The translations under genes and the position numbers were made by a program. A stretch of DNA of 64,000 nucleotides. Source: Kosakonia sacchari SP1. GTDB taxonomy: Bacteria > Pseudomonadota > Gammaproteobacteria > Enterobacterales > Enterobacteriaceae. The stretch lies in the NCBI RefSeq assembly GCF_000300455.3, contig NZ_CP007215.2, forward strand, positions 1,302,001 to 1,366,000, read 5' to 3'. The notes under the pieces are model-generated. The model was not told the DNA's origin. It did not search any database and saw nothing but the letters and a program-made list of their open reading frames with translations. This document shows positions 39,624-49,849 of the stretch, one piece after another. Numbering within the stretch: the first letter of the stretch is position 1; each line of letters opens with the position of its first letter.

Positions 39624-40250
39624 ATGAAGGTCGTGGAAGTAAAACACCCACTCGTCAAACACAAGCTGGGCCTGATGCGAGAGAATGACATCAGCACCAA
39701 ACGCTTTCGTGAACTCGCCTCAGAAGTGGGCAGCCTGCTGACCTATGAAGCAACGGCCGATCTGGAAACTGAAAAAGTGACCATCGAAGGCTGGAACGGC
39801 CCGGTACAGGTTGATCAAATTAAAGGTAAGAAAATCACCGTGGTGCCGATCCTGCGCGCAGGTCTGGGCATGATGGAAGGTGTGCTGGAGCACGTACCGA
39901 GCGCGCGCATCAGTGTGGTGGGTATCTACCGTAATGAAGAGACGCTGGAGCCGGTACCGTACTTCCAGAAACTGGTATCCAATATCGACGAGCGCATGGC
40001 GCTGGTTGTTGACCCGATGCTGGCGACCGGTGGTTCGATGATCGCGACCATCGACCTGCTGAAAAACGCCGGTTGCCACAGTATTAAAGTGCTGGTGCTG
40101 GTTGCCGCGCCGGAAGGTCTGGCGGCGCTGGAAAAAGCGCACCCGGACGTTGAGCTGTACACCGCGTCGATTGACCAGGGGCTGAATGAGCACGGATACA
40201 TTATTCCGGGCCTCGGCGACGCCGGCGACAAAATCTTTGGTACGAAATAA
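39624..40250 (+). CDS. upp: Uracil phosphoribosyltransferase
   Basis: A 208-residue type I phosphoribosyltransferase that makes UMP from uracil and PRPP, matching E. coli Upp closely. The PRPP loop is visible as [12 protein letters not shown], and the uracil-binding C-terminal region as [12 protein letters not shown]. The start is the ATG at 39624 with AAAGGAGAAG upstream. It forms a unit with uraA downstream, with a terminator-like hairpin between the two that would allow partial read-through. Upp and UraA together take up and convert external uracil. Confidence 0.98.
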   Translation: MKVVEVKHPLVKHKLGLMRENDISTKRFRELASEVGSLLTYEATADLETEKVTIEGWNGPVQVDQIKGKKITVVPILRAGLGMMEGVLEHVPSARISVVGIYRNEETLEPVPYFQKLVSNIDERMALVVDPMLATGGSMIATIDLLKNAGCHSIKVLVLVAAPEGLAALEKAHPDVELYTASIDQGLNEHGYIIPGLGDAGDKIFGTK

Positions 40251-40264
40251 CTGATTAGAAATCG

Positions 40265-40294
40265 AAAGCCGACTTTGATAGTCGGCTTTTTTTT
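40265..40294 (+). terminator. Hairpin with T-run between upp and uraA
   Basis: AAAGCCGACT and AGTCGGCTTT (40265-40274, 40280-40289) pair, followed by more Ts to 40294. As it sits inside an operon it may set the upp:uraA ratio. Confidence 0.85.
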
Positions 40295-40359
40295 GGAATT
40301 CATAACACTGCCCGCCGTTTTGGACGGGTGGACAACAACAACACTCAGAGGAAAACACT

Positions 40360-41649
40360 ATGACGCGCCGTGCTATCGGGGTAAGTGAAAGACCGCCGCT
40401 TTTGCAGACCATCCCGCTTAGTTTACAGCATCTGTTCGCCATGTTCGGCGCAACGGTGCTGGTGCCAATCCTGTTCCACATTAACCCGGCCACCGTGCTG
40501 CTGTTTAATGGTATCGGGACACTGCTCTATATCTTTATTTGTAAAGGGAAAATCCCGGCCTATTTAGGTTCCAGCTTTGCGTTTATTTCCCCGGTGCTGC
40601 TGTTGCTGCCGCTGGGCTACGAAGTGGCGCTCGGTGGGTTTATTATGTGCGGCGTGCTGTTCTGCATCGTCTCGTTCATTGTGAAAAAAGCGGGTACTGG
40701 CTGGCTGGATGTGATGTTCCCGCCTGCGGCGATGGGCGCAATCGTTGCCGTCATCGGTCTGGAACTGGCGGGCGTCGCGGCGAACATGGCCGGTCTGCTG
40801 CCAGCGGAAGGGCAGTCTGCGGATTCCAAAACCGTGATCATCTCGCTGGTGACACTGGGCGTGACGGTGTTTGGCTCGGTGCTGTTCCGTGGTTTTATGG
40901 CGATTATCCCGATCCTGATTGGTGTACTGGCGGGCTACGCACTCTCCTTCGCGATGGGCGTTGTCGATACCACGCCGATTGCCCAGGCGCACTGGTTCGC
41001 ACTGCCAACGTTTTATACGCCGCGTTTTGAGTGGTTTGCCATTTTCACCATTCTGCCTGCGGCGCTGGTGGTCATTGCCGAGCACGTCGGTCATCTGGTG
41101 GTGACGGCGAATATCGTCAAAAGAGATCTGATTCGCGATCCGGGCTTGCACCGCTCCATGTTTGCCAACGGCCTTTCAACCATCATCTCTGGTTTCTTCG
41201 GCTCCACGCCGAACACTACCTACGGTGAGAACATCGGCGTGATGGCGATTACCCGTGTCTACAGCACCTGGGTGATTGGCGGTGCGGCGATTATCGCCAT
41301 TCTGCTCTCCTGTGTGGGTAAGCTCGCGGCGGCTATCCAGATTATCCCGGTGCCGGTAATGGGCGGTGTTTCCCTGCTGCTGTACGGGGTAATCGGCGCT
41401 TCCGGGATCCGCGTGCTGATTGAATCCAAAGTGGATTACAGCAAAGCGCAAAACCTGATCCTGACCTCCGTTATCCTGATTATTGGTGTCAGCGGCGCGA
41501 AGGTGCACATTGGTGCCGCCGAGCTGAAAGGCATGGCGCTGGCGACGATCGTCGGTGTGGGTCTGAGCCTGATCTTTAAGCTGATTAGCGTACTGCGCCC
41601 GGAAGAAGTGGTGCTGGACGCGCCAGAAGATGACGCGGCGAAGTCATAA
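40360..41649 (+). CDS. uraA: Uracil:proton symporter UraA
   Basis: A 429-residue nucleobase-ascorbate transporter family (NCS2) permease with 14 membrane spans, the same length as E. coli UraA. The family features HLFAMFGATVLVP, FISPVLLLLPLG, the substrate-site stretch VVIAEHVGHLVVT and FFGSTPNTTYGENIGVMAITRVYSTW are all present. It imports uracil with a proton into the cytoplasm, where Upp converts it to UMP. The start at 40360 has GAGG upstream. Confidence 0.98.
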   Translation: MTRRAIGVSERPPLLQTIPLSLQHLFAMFGATVLVPILFHINPATVLLFNGIGTLLYIFICKGKIPAYLGSSFAFISPVLLLLPLGYEVALGGFIMCGVLFCIVSFIVKKAGTGWLDVMFPPAAMGAIVAVIGLELAGVAANMAGLLPAEGQSADSKTVIISLVTLGVTVFGSVLFRGFMAIIPILIGVLAGYALSFAMGVVDTTPIAQAHWFALPTFYTPRFEWFAIFTILPAALVVIAEHVGHLVVTANIVKRDLIRDPGLHRSMFANGLSTIISGFFGSTPNTTYGENIGVMAITRVYSTWVIGGAAIIAILLSCVGKLAAAIQIIPVPVMGGVSLLLYGVIGASGIRVLIESKVDYSKAQNLILTSVILIIGVSGAKVHIGAAELKGMALATIVGVGLSLIFKLISVLRPEEVVLDAPEDDAAKS

Positions 41650-41662
41650 TCATCGTGCAGAA

Positions 41663-41689
41663 TTGAACCGGGCCTCGCGCCCGGTTCAA
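41663..41689 (+). terminator. GC-rich hairpin after uraA
   Basis: TTGAACCGGGC (41663-41673) pairs perfectly with GCCCGGTTCAA (41679-41689) 14 bases after the uraA stop. There is no T-run, so termination is probably incomplete. Confidence 0.6.
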
Positions 41690-41748
41690 ACCTTGCAACA
41701 TTTTGTGATAGACTCACTGCGTTTTTTGTAAGCCTTGTTGAGGTACCT

Positions 41749-42450
41749 CTGAACACGCCGGCACAGCTCTCCCTGCCATTGTATTTACCCGATGATGAAA
41801 CCTTTGCGAGTTTCTGGCCGGGTGATAACCCCTCTTTACTGGCGGCACTGCAAAACGTTCTGCGCCAGGCGCACAGCGGATACATCTATTTCTGGTCGCG
41901 TGAAGGCGCGGGGCGCAGCCATTTGCTGCATGCCGCGTGTGCCGAACTCTCCCAGCGCGGTGATGCCGTTGGTTATGTGCCGCTTGATAAGCGTACCTGG
42001 TTTGTACCGGAAGTGCTGGATGGGATGGAGCAACTCTCGCTGGTGTGTATCGACAATATCGAATGCGTGGCCGGTGACGAGCCGTGGGAAATGGCGATTT
42101 TCAACCTCTACAACCGCATTCTGGAACAGGGCAAAACCCGCTTGCTGATAACCGGCGACAGACCGCCGCGCCAGCTTAACCTGGGGTTGCCGGATCTGGC
42201 CTCACGGCTGGACTGGGGGCAAATCTACAAGCTGCAACCGCTCTCCGACGAAGACAAATTACAGGCCTTACAGCTTCGTGCGCGGATCCGTGGGTTTGAG
42301 CTGCCGGAAGATGTGGGGCGGTTTTTGTTAAAGCGGCTGGACAGAGAAATGCGCACATTGTTCGATACGCTGGATGAACTGGATCGCGCGTCGATCACCG
42401 CCCAGCGCAAGCTGACTATTCCGTTCGTCAAAGAGATCCTCAAACTCTGA
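41749..42450 (+). CDS. hda: DnaA inactivator Hda (regulatory inactivation of DnaA)
   Basis: A 233-residue AAA+ protein that, with the sliding clamp, makes DnaA hydrolyse ATP and so prevents re-initiation. The reading frame has no ATG or GTG near its proper start. A CTG at 41749 follows TTGAGGTA and gives [13 protein letters not shown], aligned with E. coli Hda, which is also reported to start with CTG. This start keeps the clamp-binding motif QLSLPL (residues 6-11); starting at the TTG at 41779 would remove it. The nucleotide-binding REGAGRSH loop and the arginine-finger region follow. The gene is downstream of uraA as in E. coli. Confidence 0.93.
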   Translation: MNTPAQLSLPLYLPDDETFASFWPGDNPSLLAALQNVLRQAHSGYIYFWSREGAGRSHLLHAACAELSQRGDAVGYVPLDKRTWFVPEVLDGMEQLSLVCIDNIECVAGDEPWEMAIFNLYNRILEQGKTRLLITGDRPPRQLNLGLPDLASRLDWGQIYKLQPLSDEDKLQALQLRARIRGFELPEDVGRFLLKRLDREMRTLFDTLDELDRASITAQRKLTIPFVKEILKL

Positions 42451-42480
42451 ACCCTCGCCAGACCGACGAGGGTTTTTTAA
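42450..42480. terminator. Terminator between hda and yfgD
   Basis: AACCCTCG (42450-42457) and CGAGGGTT (42467-42474) pair, followed by TTTTAA. It serves hda; the convergent yfgD gene ends just downstream. Confidence 0.85.
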
Positions 42481-42482
42481 TA

Positions 42483-42839
42483 CTACAAAATCTCCAGCAC
42501 CTGCTCCGGCGGGCGACCGATTCGTGCTTTGCCGTGGCTAACGACAATCGGGCGTTCAAGCAGTTTCGGATTATCCACCAGTGCCTGCACCAGTTGCGCT
42601 TCCGTCAGTGCGCTATCACTAAGCTGTAATTCTTTGTAGAGATCTTCTTTACTGCGCATCAGCTCGCGCGCGCTGGACATGCCGAGCATTTTCAGCAGCT
42701 TTTGCACCGTCGCCGCGTCCGGCGGCGTCTCGAGGTAGAGCACCACGTCTGGCTCCACACCGTTCTCTTTCAGCAGCGCCAGCGTTTCGCGGCTCTTTGA
42801 GCAGCGTGGGTTATGGTAAATCTTCACCGTCTCTGACAT
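42483..42839 (-). CDS. yfgD: ArsC/Spx-family thioredoxin-fold protein YfgD
   Basis: A 118-residue protein of the arsenate reductase-like family, close to E. coli YfgD. It has the N-terminal catalytic-site context KIYHNPRCSKSRE with a single conserved Cys, then ENGVEPDVVLYLETPP and RPIVVSHGKARIGRPPEQVLEIL near the end. The CSKSRE motif is that of glutaredoxin-coupled arsenate reductases, but the true substrate of YfgD is not established. It is cotranscribed with bepA, ending 12 bases after it. Confidence 0.93.
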   Translation of the reverse strand: MSETVKIYHNPRCSKSRETLALLKENGVEPDVVLYLETPPDAATVQKLLKMLGMSSARELMRSKEDLYKELQLSDSALTEAQLVQALVDNPKLLERPIVVSHGKARIGRPPEQVLEIL

Positions 42840-42851
42840 CTCTTCTCCTTA

Positions 42852-44318
42852 TTACATTTTCTGGTACGGCTTGAACCGTTGCTGCAACTCGCGTAACTGG
42901 TCAATTCGCGCATCGTAACGTGCCTGTTGCAGGCTGCCGAGTTTCACCTGCGAACTGGCGCTACTCAGCAAGGTGATCGCCTGATCCAGCTTGCCCACCA
43001 GCGCTAACCCTTCGGCACGCGCGGCCAGCTCCTGATCGCGGTTATTCAGCGCCGCTTCTGCCTGCGCCAGTAAATCCCAGCCGTTGACATCCTCTTTATA
43101 CGTAAAGGTGTAACGGTTAAGAATGCGCGCGGCTTCAGCGGGCTGACCGCCTTCCAGGTAAGCGTTCGCCAGGTTGAGTTGCAGCACCGGGTTGGTTTTC
43201 AGTTCGCTGGCAGCATTGAGGCGTTTAATGGCGTCCGCGCTTTTGTTCTGCCCTAAATCGATATCGGTCGCCAGGTCGAGATACCAGGCATTATTCGGGC
43301 TGGCGCTCAGCAGCGGTTGCAAGGTTTTTGCCGCCTCGGCGTAATTTTTCGCTTCCATTGCCTGTAACGCCCTGCCATATTGCGCCGCGCGTTGTTCACG
43401 CACATTACCTTTCGACCAGCCATCCAGCAGATCGCTGGTGAGCTGGTTACGCCCGGAGTTGTACATGCCAAGCGTACGCGCTTTCGCCATATAGAACTCT
43501 TCGGATGATTGCACCACCACCGGACGCATCTGGTTGGCGCGGTTGCGCGCATCTGACAAGCGGCTTTCCGGTAACGGGTGCGTCAGCAGAATTTCCGGCG
43601 GGCGCGTGGAGTAGCGCGACTGATCCAGCAGTTTTTCGAGGAAGGTCGGCATAGCTTGTGGGTCAAACCCGGCGCGTTGCAGCACCTGAATACCAATGCG
43701 ATCCGCTTCCTGTTCGTTCTGCTGGGTAAAGCTGATAAGCCCTTGCTGTGTACCGGCCAGCGTGCCGGTGAGCGCGCCCATCCCGGCTTGCGGGTTAGCC
43801 ATCGCCAGCAAAATGGAACCCAGCACGCCCGCCCAGGTCAGTGGCGCGTTGCGTTTTTGGTCTTCCATCGCGCGCGCCAGGTGGCGCTGGGTGACGTGGG
43901 AAATTTCGTGCGCCATCACCGAAGCCAGTTGGCTTTCGTTATCCGTATAGCGGAACAGCGCGGAGTGCAGCACCACATTGCCGCCAAAAAAGGCGAAGGC
44001 GTTGATTTCGTCGTTATTGACGAGATAGAAGTGGAAAGGGGTTTTGACCGAATCCGCGTGCGCCACCAGACGCATACCGAGGGAATTAATGTACTGCACC
44101 AGCAGCGGATCATTAATCAGCGGCGCGCTGCCGCGAAGCTGGCGAACGTAATAGTCGCCCATCTGCATCTCCTGACCAATGGAGAGCGTGCTTCCCGCCG
44201 AGGTGCCCATATCCGGCAGCGTGCTGTCTAATGAATCTGCCCACGTCGGGACGATGCTACCTGCACTGAGTGCGGCAATCAGGGTTGCGACCAGCGTTCG
44301 TTTCAACTGCCTGAACAT
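42852..44318 (-). CDS. bepA: Periplasmic metalloprotease/chaperone BepA
   Basis: A 488-residue M48 protease (formerly YfgC) that assembles LptD and degrades misfolded outer-membrane beta-barrels. A signal peptide at the N-terminus ends near residue 27 (TWADS). The zinc motif HEISH is at 137-141, and the C-terminal half is a TPR array that binds BAM and LptD ([20 protein letters not shown] and repeats). The start at 44318 ([10 protein letters not shown]) matches E. coli; a longer reading from 44423 adds an unsupported stretch. It belongs to the sigma-E stress regulon in E. coli. Confidence 0.97.
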   Translation of the reverse strand: MFRQLKRTLVATLIAALSAGSIVPTWADSLDSTLPDMGTSAGSTLSIGQEMQMGDYYVRQLRGSAPLINDPLLVQYINSLGMRLVAHADSVKTPFHFYLVNNDEINAFAFFGGNVVLHSALFRYTDNESQLASVMAHEISHVTQRHLARAMEDQKRNAPLTWAGVLGSILLAMANPQAGMGALTGTLAGTQQGLISFTQQNEQEADRIGIQVLQRAGFDPQAMPTFLEKLLDQSRYSTRPPEILLTHPLPESRLSDARNRANQMRPVVVQSSEEFYMAKARTLGMYNSGRNQLTSDLLDGWSKGNVREQRAAQYGRALQAMEAKNYAEAAKTLQPLLSASPNNAWYLDLATDIDLGQNKSADAIKRLNAASELKTNPVLQLNLANAYLEGGQPAEAARILNRYTFTYKEDVNGWDLLAQAEAALNNRDQELAARAEGLALVGKLDQAITLLSSASSQVKLGSLQQARYDARIDQLRELQQRFKPYQKM

Positions 44319-44540
44319 AACCTCTTTCCTGTATTTGGGGTGACACACTGTTGACCTGCTTTCGGCGGCATCGTTCCGGCTCACCGGCCTTCGAGTGTAG
44401 CCGCCTTTAGGGATGAAAAACATTGTATTCAGTGGATTGCTATGTTTCCCGCAAAGGATACGAAAAGCGAAGTCTTTTTTGTGACATTTCGATACAATTC
44501 CACTCCTTACCCCCGCGCAAGAGGCTCATAAAGGAACGTT

Positions 44541-45605
44541 ATGCTCGAAATGTTAATGCAGTGGTATCGCCGCCGCTTCAGCGATCCGGAGGCGATTGCG
44601 CTGCTGGTCATTCTGCTCGCGGGGTTCTGTATTCTCTTCTTCTTCAGCGGCCTTCTTGCGCCGCTGCTGGTAGCGCTGGTGATCGCTTACCTGCTTGAGT
44701 GGCCTACTGCACGTCTGCAACGTATCGGCTGTTCGCGTACCTGGGCTGCCACCATCGTTCTGGTGCTGTTTGTCGGCATCCTGCTGGTGATGGCGTTTGT
44801 GGTGATGCCGGTTGCCTGGCAGCAAGGGATTTACCTGATCCGCGATATGCCCGGCATGTTAAGCAAACTCTCTGATTTTGCCGCCACCTTACCGCGCCGC
44901 TACCCGGCGTTAATGGATGCGGGGATCATCGATGCGATGGCGGAAAACATGCGCTCCCGTATGCTCACAATGGGCGATTCCGTGGTGAAATATTCGCTCG
45001 CCTCGCTGGTCGGGCTGTTGACGCTGGCGGTCTATCTGGTGCTGGTGCCGCTGATGGTTTTCTTCCTGGTAAAAGATAAAGAGCAGATGCTCAACGCCGT
45101 GCGCCGCGTACTGCCGCGCAACCGTGGGCTGGCGGGCCAGGTGTGGAAAGAGATGAATCAGCAAATCACCAACTACATCCGTGGCAAAGTGCTGGAGATG
45201 ATTGTCGTCGGCGTCGCCACCTGGATCGGTTTTATCCTGTTTGGTCTCAACTACTCCCTGCTGCTGGCGGTGCTGGTCGGCTTCTCGGTGCTGATCCCTT
45301 ATATCGGCGCGTTTGTCGTCACCATTCCGGTGGTCGGCGTGGCGCTGTTCCAGTTCGGGCTGGGCACCGAGTTCTGGAGCTGCTTCGCGGTGTATCTGAT
45401 TATTCAGGGGCTGGACGGCAACCTGCTGGTGCCGGTGCTGTTCTCCGAAGCGGTTAACCTGCATCCGCTGGTGATCATTTTATCGGTGATTATCTTCGGC
45501 GGGCTGTGGGGCTTCTGGGGCGTCTTTTTCGCTATTCCGCTGGCAACGTTGATTCAGGCGGTGATCCACGCCTGGCCGGATTCACCGCCGGTGTCAGAAG
45601 AGTAA
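44541..45605 (+). CDS. perM: AI-2E family transporter/permease PerM
   Basis: A 354-residue multipass membrane protein (E. coli PerM/YfgO, 353). It has about eight spans, the family signature ILSVIIFGGLWGFWGVFFAIPLATL near the C-terminus, and the central amphipathic region DMPGMLSKLSDFAATLPRRY. The TqsA/AI-2E family it belongs to exports small molecules, but the substrate of PerM is not known. It is transcribed divergently from bepA and convergently with focB across a hairpin. Confidence 0.93.
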   Translation: MLEMLMQWYRRRFSDPEAIALLVILLAGFCILFFFSGLLAPLLVALVIAYLLEWPTARLQRIGCSRTWAATIVLVLFVGILLVMAFVVMPVAWQQGIYLIRDMPGMLSKLSDFAATLPRRYPALMDAGIIDAMAENMRSRMLTMGDSVVKYSLASLVGLLTLAVYLVLVPLMVFFLVKDKEQMLNAVRRVLPRNRGLAGQVWKEMNQQITNYIRGKVLEMIVVGVATWIGFILFGLNYSLLLAVLVGFSVLIPYIGAFVVTIPVVGVALFQFGLGTEFWSCFAVYLIIQGLDGNLLVPVLFSEAVNLHPLVIILSVIIFGGLWGFWGVFFAIPLATLIQAVIHAWPDSPPVSEE

Positions 45606-45610
45606 ATTTA

Positions 45611-45637
45611 CCGGGCGGCAGCCAGCTTGCCGCCCGG
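45611..45637. terminator. Hairpin between perM and focB
   Basis: A perfect 10-bp stem (CCGGGCGGCA/TGCCGCCCGG) between two convergent genes, usable in either direction. The T-runs are weak. Confidence 0.6.
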
Positions 45638-45644
45638 CATTCTC

Positions 45645-46502
45645 CTAATGCGTGTCGTTCTGATGGCGCAGGTAGATAATCCAGTAGGTCACCCCTACCA
45701 GCACGCCGCCGCCGATAATATTGCCAATCGTCACCGGCAGCAGATTATCGGTAATCACATTGCTGATGGTCAGCGCCGGAAAGTTATCCGGCGAGCTGTG
45801 TACCGCGGTCCAGAAACTCTGCGGTGAGAAGTCACGAATAATCACCGCCAGCGGCAGCAAAAACATGTTCGCGATACTGTGTTCAAAACCGCTGGCGACA
45901 AACATGCCGATCGGCAGCAACATCGCCATGATTTTATCCGTCAATGTATGCCCGGAATAACTCATCCACACCGCCAGGCAGACCATCAAATTGCACAGTG
46001 TGCCCAGACACACCGCTTCGATAAAGGTGTGGTGCATTTTATGGTCAGCGGTTTGCAACACATTCAGCCCCCACAAGCCGTTGCTGTTCATGGCCTGGCC
46101 GCCAAACCATATCAACGCCACAAAAAACAGCGCACCCACGAGGTTGCCGAAATAGACGATCACCCAGTTGGTAAACAGTTGCCGCCAGCTAATCAACCCG
46201 CTGGCTTTTGCCATCACCGTCAGCACGGTTGAGGTAAAGAGATCCGCCCCGCAGACCACCACCAGAATCAGCCCGAGGGAAAAACAGACGCCGCCCGCCA
46301 GCTTCGCCAGCGCAGTCGCGGGCGCAGGCCCGGCGGTAACGGTGATGTAAAACACAAACGCAATCGAGATAAACACGCCCGCAGTAATTGCGAGGAAGAA
46401 CGACAGCTCTTTTCGTTTGCTGACTTTATACAATCCAGACTGCTCGGCGACTTTTGCCATTTCCGCAGGAAGTCGCAGGTCAAACGCGTTGCCGGTATCC
46501 AT
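45645..46502 (-). CDS. focB: Formate channel FocB
   Basis: A 285-residue formate-nitrite transporter, FocA-like, at the end of the hyf cluster exactly as in E. coli. It has six membrane spans. It has FVASGFEHSIANMFLLPLAV, the conserved His-containing region, and LGTLCNLMVCLAVWMS. It exports or imports formate to feed the hydrogenase-4 formate hydrogenlyase. The start is the ATG at 46502 (MDTGNAFDLRLPAEM); upstream in-frame sequence is not homologous. Spacing to hyfR is 105 bases, so it may be read from the hyf message or have its own signal. Confidence 0.93.
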   Translation of the reverse strand: MDTGNAFDLRLPAEMAKVAEQSGLYKVSKRKELSFFLAITAGVFISIAFVFYITVTAGPAPATALAKLAGGVCFSLGLILVVVCGADLFTSTVLTVMAKASGLISWRQLFTNWVIVYFGNLVGALFFVALIWFGGQAMNSNGLWGLNVLQTADHKMHHTFIEAVCLGTLCNLMVCLAVWMSYSGHTLTDKIMAMLLPIGMFVASGFEHSIANMFLLPLAVIIRDFSPQSFWTAVHSSPDNFPALTISNVITDNLLPVTIGNIIGGGVLVGVTYWIIYLRHQNDTH

Positions 46503-46607
46503 TTGATTCTCCTGATTCAATGCATAGTAGACACCCGCCGTCTTATGCATAGCGCATACCAGCGACAAACCAGAGAGCGTTAGCGGGTTCACAGAACCCG
46601 AAGGGGG

Positions 46608-48557
46608 TTACAGCACTTCGCGCACGGCGATACCAAGACGCTGCATTCGCGATAACAGCGTGGTGCGTTTCATGCCGAGTTTGGCGGCCGCGCCGCGCGG
46701 TCCGGCGACAATGCCGTTGGTCTCGCGCAGCACCTGGATAATCTGCTGGCGTTCCGCTTCGTCATTTTCCGGCGGCTCCGGGCGCATCATCTCCGCCACT
46801 TTTGGCAGCGTGAAGGGAAAGGGATCGTGGCTGACAGGCTGCACCATGCTGACCGGTTGCGCGTGCAGATGCAGGTTCAGGGTGTTATCGCGTGCCAGCA
46901 GCACGGCGCGTTCAATGACGTTTTCCAGCTCGCGTACGTTACCGGGCCACTCGTAGCGCATCAGTTGCTGGATGGTGTCGGCAGGAATGGTATCGATAGT
47001 GCGATTGAGGCGGCGTGCTAGTTTTTGCGTGAAATAACGCGCCAGTAGCGGAATATCATCTGGCCGCTCGCGTAGCGGCGGCAGCACCAGCGGAAACACA
47101 TTCAGGCGGTAAAACAGATCGTTACGGAACTCGCGGTCAATCACCATCTGGCGCAGATCGCGGTTGGTGGCGGCAATCACCCGCACGTTAACCGGAATGG
47201 TTTTTGTGCCGCCGATGCGTTCGATCTCGCGCTCCTGCAACACCCGCAGCAATTTGGGTTGCAGCTCAAGGGGCATATCGCCAATTTCATCAAGGAACAG
47301 CGTGCCTTCATCGGCCATCTCAAAACGCCCGCGATGGGCGTTAATCGCCCCGGTGAAGGCGCCTTTATCGTGACCAAACAACTCGCTTTCCAGCAGGCTG
47401 GCGGGAATGGCGGCACAGTTGATTTTTACCAGCGGTTTGTCTTTACGCGGGCTCATCTGATGCAGCGCGCGGGCGATGATCTCTTTGCCGGTGCCGGTTT
47501 CACCGAGGATCAGCACCGTGCTGTCGCTCAGTGCCACAATATTGACTTGCTGGAGCACCTCGCGCATGGCATCGCTCTGGTAAATGATGTCGCCAAAACT
47601 CTGGCTGGAAGCGATTTGCTCGTTCAGTTTGCGGTTTTCGCTGTTCAGATTCTCTTTTAAATGAATCACCTGCCGGTAGGCGTCGGCATTATCGACGGCG
47701 ATGCCAATTCTGTCGGCAATTTGCTGCAATAATCGACAGTTTTGCTCACTGAAAATCGAGGCGTCCCGGTGCGCCAGCAACAGCACGCCAGGCGCGTGGT
47801 GGCTGAAGGTCAGCGGCAGAACAAACACCACGTTTAATCCCTGCATCGATAGCTGTTGCAATACGGGATCGTGCTGCCATAACGCCGCATCCTGCGCCTG
47901 GTGTAGCAGTGCGCCCTGATTTTCATTGAGCGCCGCCAGCACCACCGGGCTATCACTGCGCAGCGCAAAGCGCTCAGTTTCCGGCGGGCAGCAGGGAAAG
48001 TGGGTGGCATGGCAAATAAGCTGGCGGGAGTGCAGCGTGTCGCGCAGAACCACGCGGACATTATCGATACCGAAAAAGCGGTGAATTTCCTGCGAAACAT
48101 CGGCGATCAGATCGTCAAGATCCAGATGCGAAAGCACCGAGTTGGTAATGTCCACCAGCACCCGATCATGGTCGCGCTCTTCACGCAACGTCTCGATCGA
48201 CTGATTTAACTCCATGCGGGAAAGCTGATCTTCCAGCGCCTGGCTTGCCAGCCGCGCCAGCCAGCTAAACATCGTGTTGTCCTGCTCAGTGAACTGACCG
48301 TTATCGGTGCGAGCAAAACGTAACTCCAGCACATCACTTTGCGCAAGCAGCACGAGATGCAGCGAACTGTCGCTGACTTTTCCGCCATATTCACGCTCGC
48401 TACTTTCGGCGCAGCCATCATCAAAGCAGCGCCAGAAGTGGGCGTTATTTAAGCGTAACTCGATAAACTGGACCGGGCTGAAAGGCGGCGGTAAGGGGAT
48501 AAACGCCCGGAGTAACGAAGTGTGAGTATTCTGTTCCAGCAACTGCCGTAAGATCAT
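46608..48557 (-). CDS. hyfR: Sigma-54-dependent activator HyfR
   Basis: A 649-residue FhlA-type activator for the hyf operon. It has an N-terminal sensing region (residues 1-120), a GAF domain (about 120-300) and an AAA+ sigma-54 activation domain with Walker A GETGTGKE (352-359) and GAFTGA (399-404). The C-terminal helix-turn-helix of Fis type is GIVAGPRGAAAKLGMKRTTLLSRMQR. It is about 20 residues shorter at the N-terminus than E. coli HyfR (670). The gene lies downstream of hyfJ with a 109-base gap. Confidence 0.95.
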   Translation of the reverse strand: MILRQLLEQNTHTSLLRAFIPLPPPFSPVQFIELRLNNAHFWRCFDDGCAESSEREYGGKVSDSSLHLVLLAQSDVLELRFARTDNGQFTEQDNTMFSWLARLASQALEDQLSRMELNQSIETLREERDHDRVLVDITNSVLSHLDLDDLIADVSQEIHRFFGIDNVRVVLRDTLHSRQLICHATHFPCCPPETERFALRSDSPVVLAALNENQGALLHQAQDAALWQHDPVLQQLSMQGLNVVFVLPLTFSHHAPGVLLLAHRDASIFSEQNCRLLQQIADRIGIAVDNADAYRQVIHLKENLNSENRKLNEQIASSQSFGDIIYQSDAMREVLQQVNIVALSDSTVLILGETGTGKEIIARALHQMSPRKDKPLVKINCAAIPASLLESELFGHDKGAFTGAINAHRGRFEMADEGTLFLDEIGDMPLELQPKLLRVLQEREIERIGGTKTIPVNVRVIAATNRDLRQMVIDREFRNDLFYRLNVFPLVLPPLRERPDDIPLLARYFTQKLARRLNRTIDTIPADTIQQLMRYEWPGNVRELENVIERAVLLARDNTLNLHLHAQPVSMVQPVSHDPFPFTLPKVAEMMRPEPPENDEAERQQIIQVLRETNGIVAGPRGAAAKLGMKRTTLLSRMQRLGIAVREVL

Positions 48558-48666
48558 GGATACGTCGCCCTTAATAGTGAGCGTAAATAGTACATTACCC
48601 CTTATTTTTGTAGTGTTACAAGCTTCACGTATAAATCACTGGGGTGACATTTATGTGATGAATCAT

Positions 48667-49080
48667 TCAGCGCAACAGCCGCACCATCAGATAGATCGCC
48701 GGTTCATGCGCCATATCCTGTAAATGTTGCAGCAACTGGCGGCTCCAGCTCCGCCAGGGTTCTTCCGCCGTTTTTGATAACTGCACGAATGTTGGTGCCA
48801 GGGTATTCACGTGGCTGGCATCGATGACGATTTCGCCAAAGGTTAATAACCCCTGCATTTTGCGCCTGGCATCGGCGTCGTCGAGCAACGCCAGCCAGTG
48901 CTGGTAATCATCAAGCGTACATTCAAGCGCCACGTTGAGGCAGTCGATGACCCCAACGTGGTGACCAATTGCCAGCGAGTAGTACATCACCTGGCGGCTT
49001 TTCTCTTCCAGTTCGACACTGTTATCGACAAACTTCTGCCGCAGCATCCAGAACATCACTTTCGCTTGCTGCTCAGACAT
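48667..49080 (-). CDS. hyfJ: Hydrogenase-4 accessory protein HyfJ (HycH family)
   Basis: A 137-residue HycH-family protein, needed for processing or assembly of the large subunit in the related Hyc system. [18 protein letters not shown] and YQHWLAL are the conserved stretches, and it ends YLMVRLLR. The start at 49080 overlaps the hyfI stop by eight bases (ATGTCTGA), giving translational coupling. A GTG two codons earlier is also possible. Confidence 0.9.
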   Translation of the reverse strand: MSEQQAKVMFWMLRQKFVDNSVELEEKSRQVMYYSLAIGHHVGVIDCLNVALECTLDDYQHWLALLDDADARRKMQGLLTFGEIVIDASHVNTLAPTFVQLSKTAEEPWRSWSRQLLQHLQDMAHEPAIYLMVRLLR

Positions 49081-49849
49081 GGGCACGCTCCAGCTCGTTC
49101 ATCAGTTGCTGCACGATGGAGGTCAGACGCGGGTCCGCTGCATGTTGCAGCCAGTGATTCACCCGCTGCGCGGCCTGCGCGGGATCGCCTGCGGTTAATA
49201 ACGCAAAGAGCTGGTCGGTTATCTCACGTCCCTGGCGATAACCTGCCAGCTGGCGCGCCAGCCGTTCGAGCGTCACGCGCAATGCCAGTGGCAGTGTCGG
49301 CCAGCGTACGCTGGCAATTTCATCTGCCGCTTGTTGATGGTCGACGGCGTGCAGTTTTTGCTCCAGCAAGCCAAGCGCCACGGCAAAACCGTGGATGGTC
49401 GCCGCTGGCGTCGGCGGGCAGCCGGGGATCCATACATCAATTGGCACAATGGTGTCGCTGCCGCCCCACACGCAGTAAAGATCGTGGAAAATCCCGCCGC
49501 CGACGCCGCACGCGCCGTAGGAGATAGCGATTTTATGATCCGGTGCCGATTCCCAGGCACGTAGCGCGGGCATGCGCATGGCGCGGGTGACCGCGCCGGT
49601 AAACAGCAAAATATCCGCGTGGCGCGGCGACGCCACCACTTTGATGCCAAAGCGTTCCGCGTCAAACAGCGGCGTAATGGCGGCAAAAATTTCGATTTCA
49701 CACCCGTTACAGCCGCCGCAATCGACGCGGTAAACGTAAGCAGAACGCTGAATATCGCGCAGCAGGAGCTGCTTCATTTTCTGCGCGGATTCATCGAGCG
49801 GAACCGGCTGGCTGACATGCTGGTTCAGCACTTTCAGGTCGGAACTCAT
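49073..49849 (-). CDS. hyfI: Hydrogenase-4 small subunit HyfI
   Basis: A 258-residue NuoB/small-subunit-like protein carrying the proximal [4Fe-4S] cluster of hydrogenase-4. Cysteines C44, C47 and C50 are in CGGCNGCE, and YGACGVGGG and WIPGCPPTP supply the remaining conserved positions. It passes electrons between the hydrogenase catalytic subunit HyfG and the ferredoxin-like HyfH. It starts at an ATGA overlap with the end of hyfH. Confidence 0.95.
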   Translation of the reverse strand: MSSDLKVLNQHVSQPVPLDESAQKMKQLLLRDIQRSAYVYRVDCGGCNGCEIEIFAAITPLFDAERFGIKVVASPRHADILLFTGAVTRAMRMPALRAWESAPDHKIAISYGACGVGGGIFHDLYCVWGGSDTIVPIDVWIPGCPPTPAATIHGFAVALGLLEQKLHAVDHQQAADEIASVRWPTLPLALRVTLERLARQLAGYRQGREITDQLFALLTAGDPAQAAQRVNHWLQHAADPRLTSIVQQLMNELERAHV

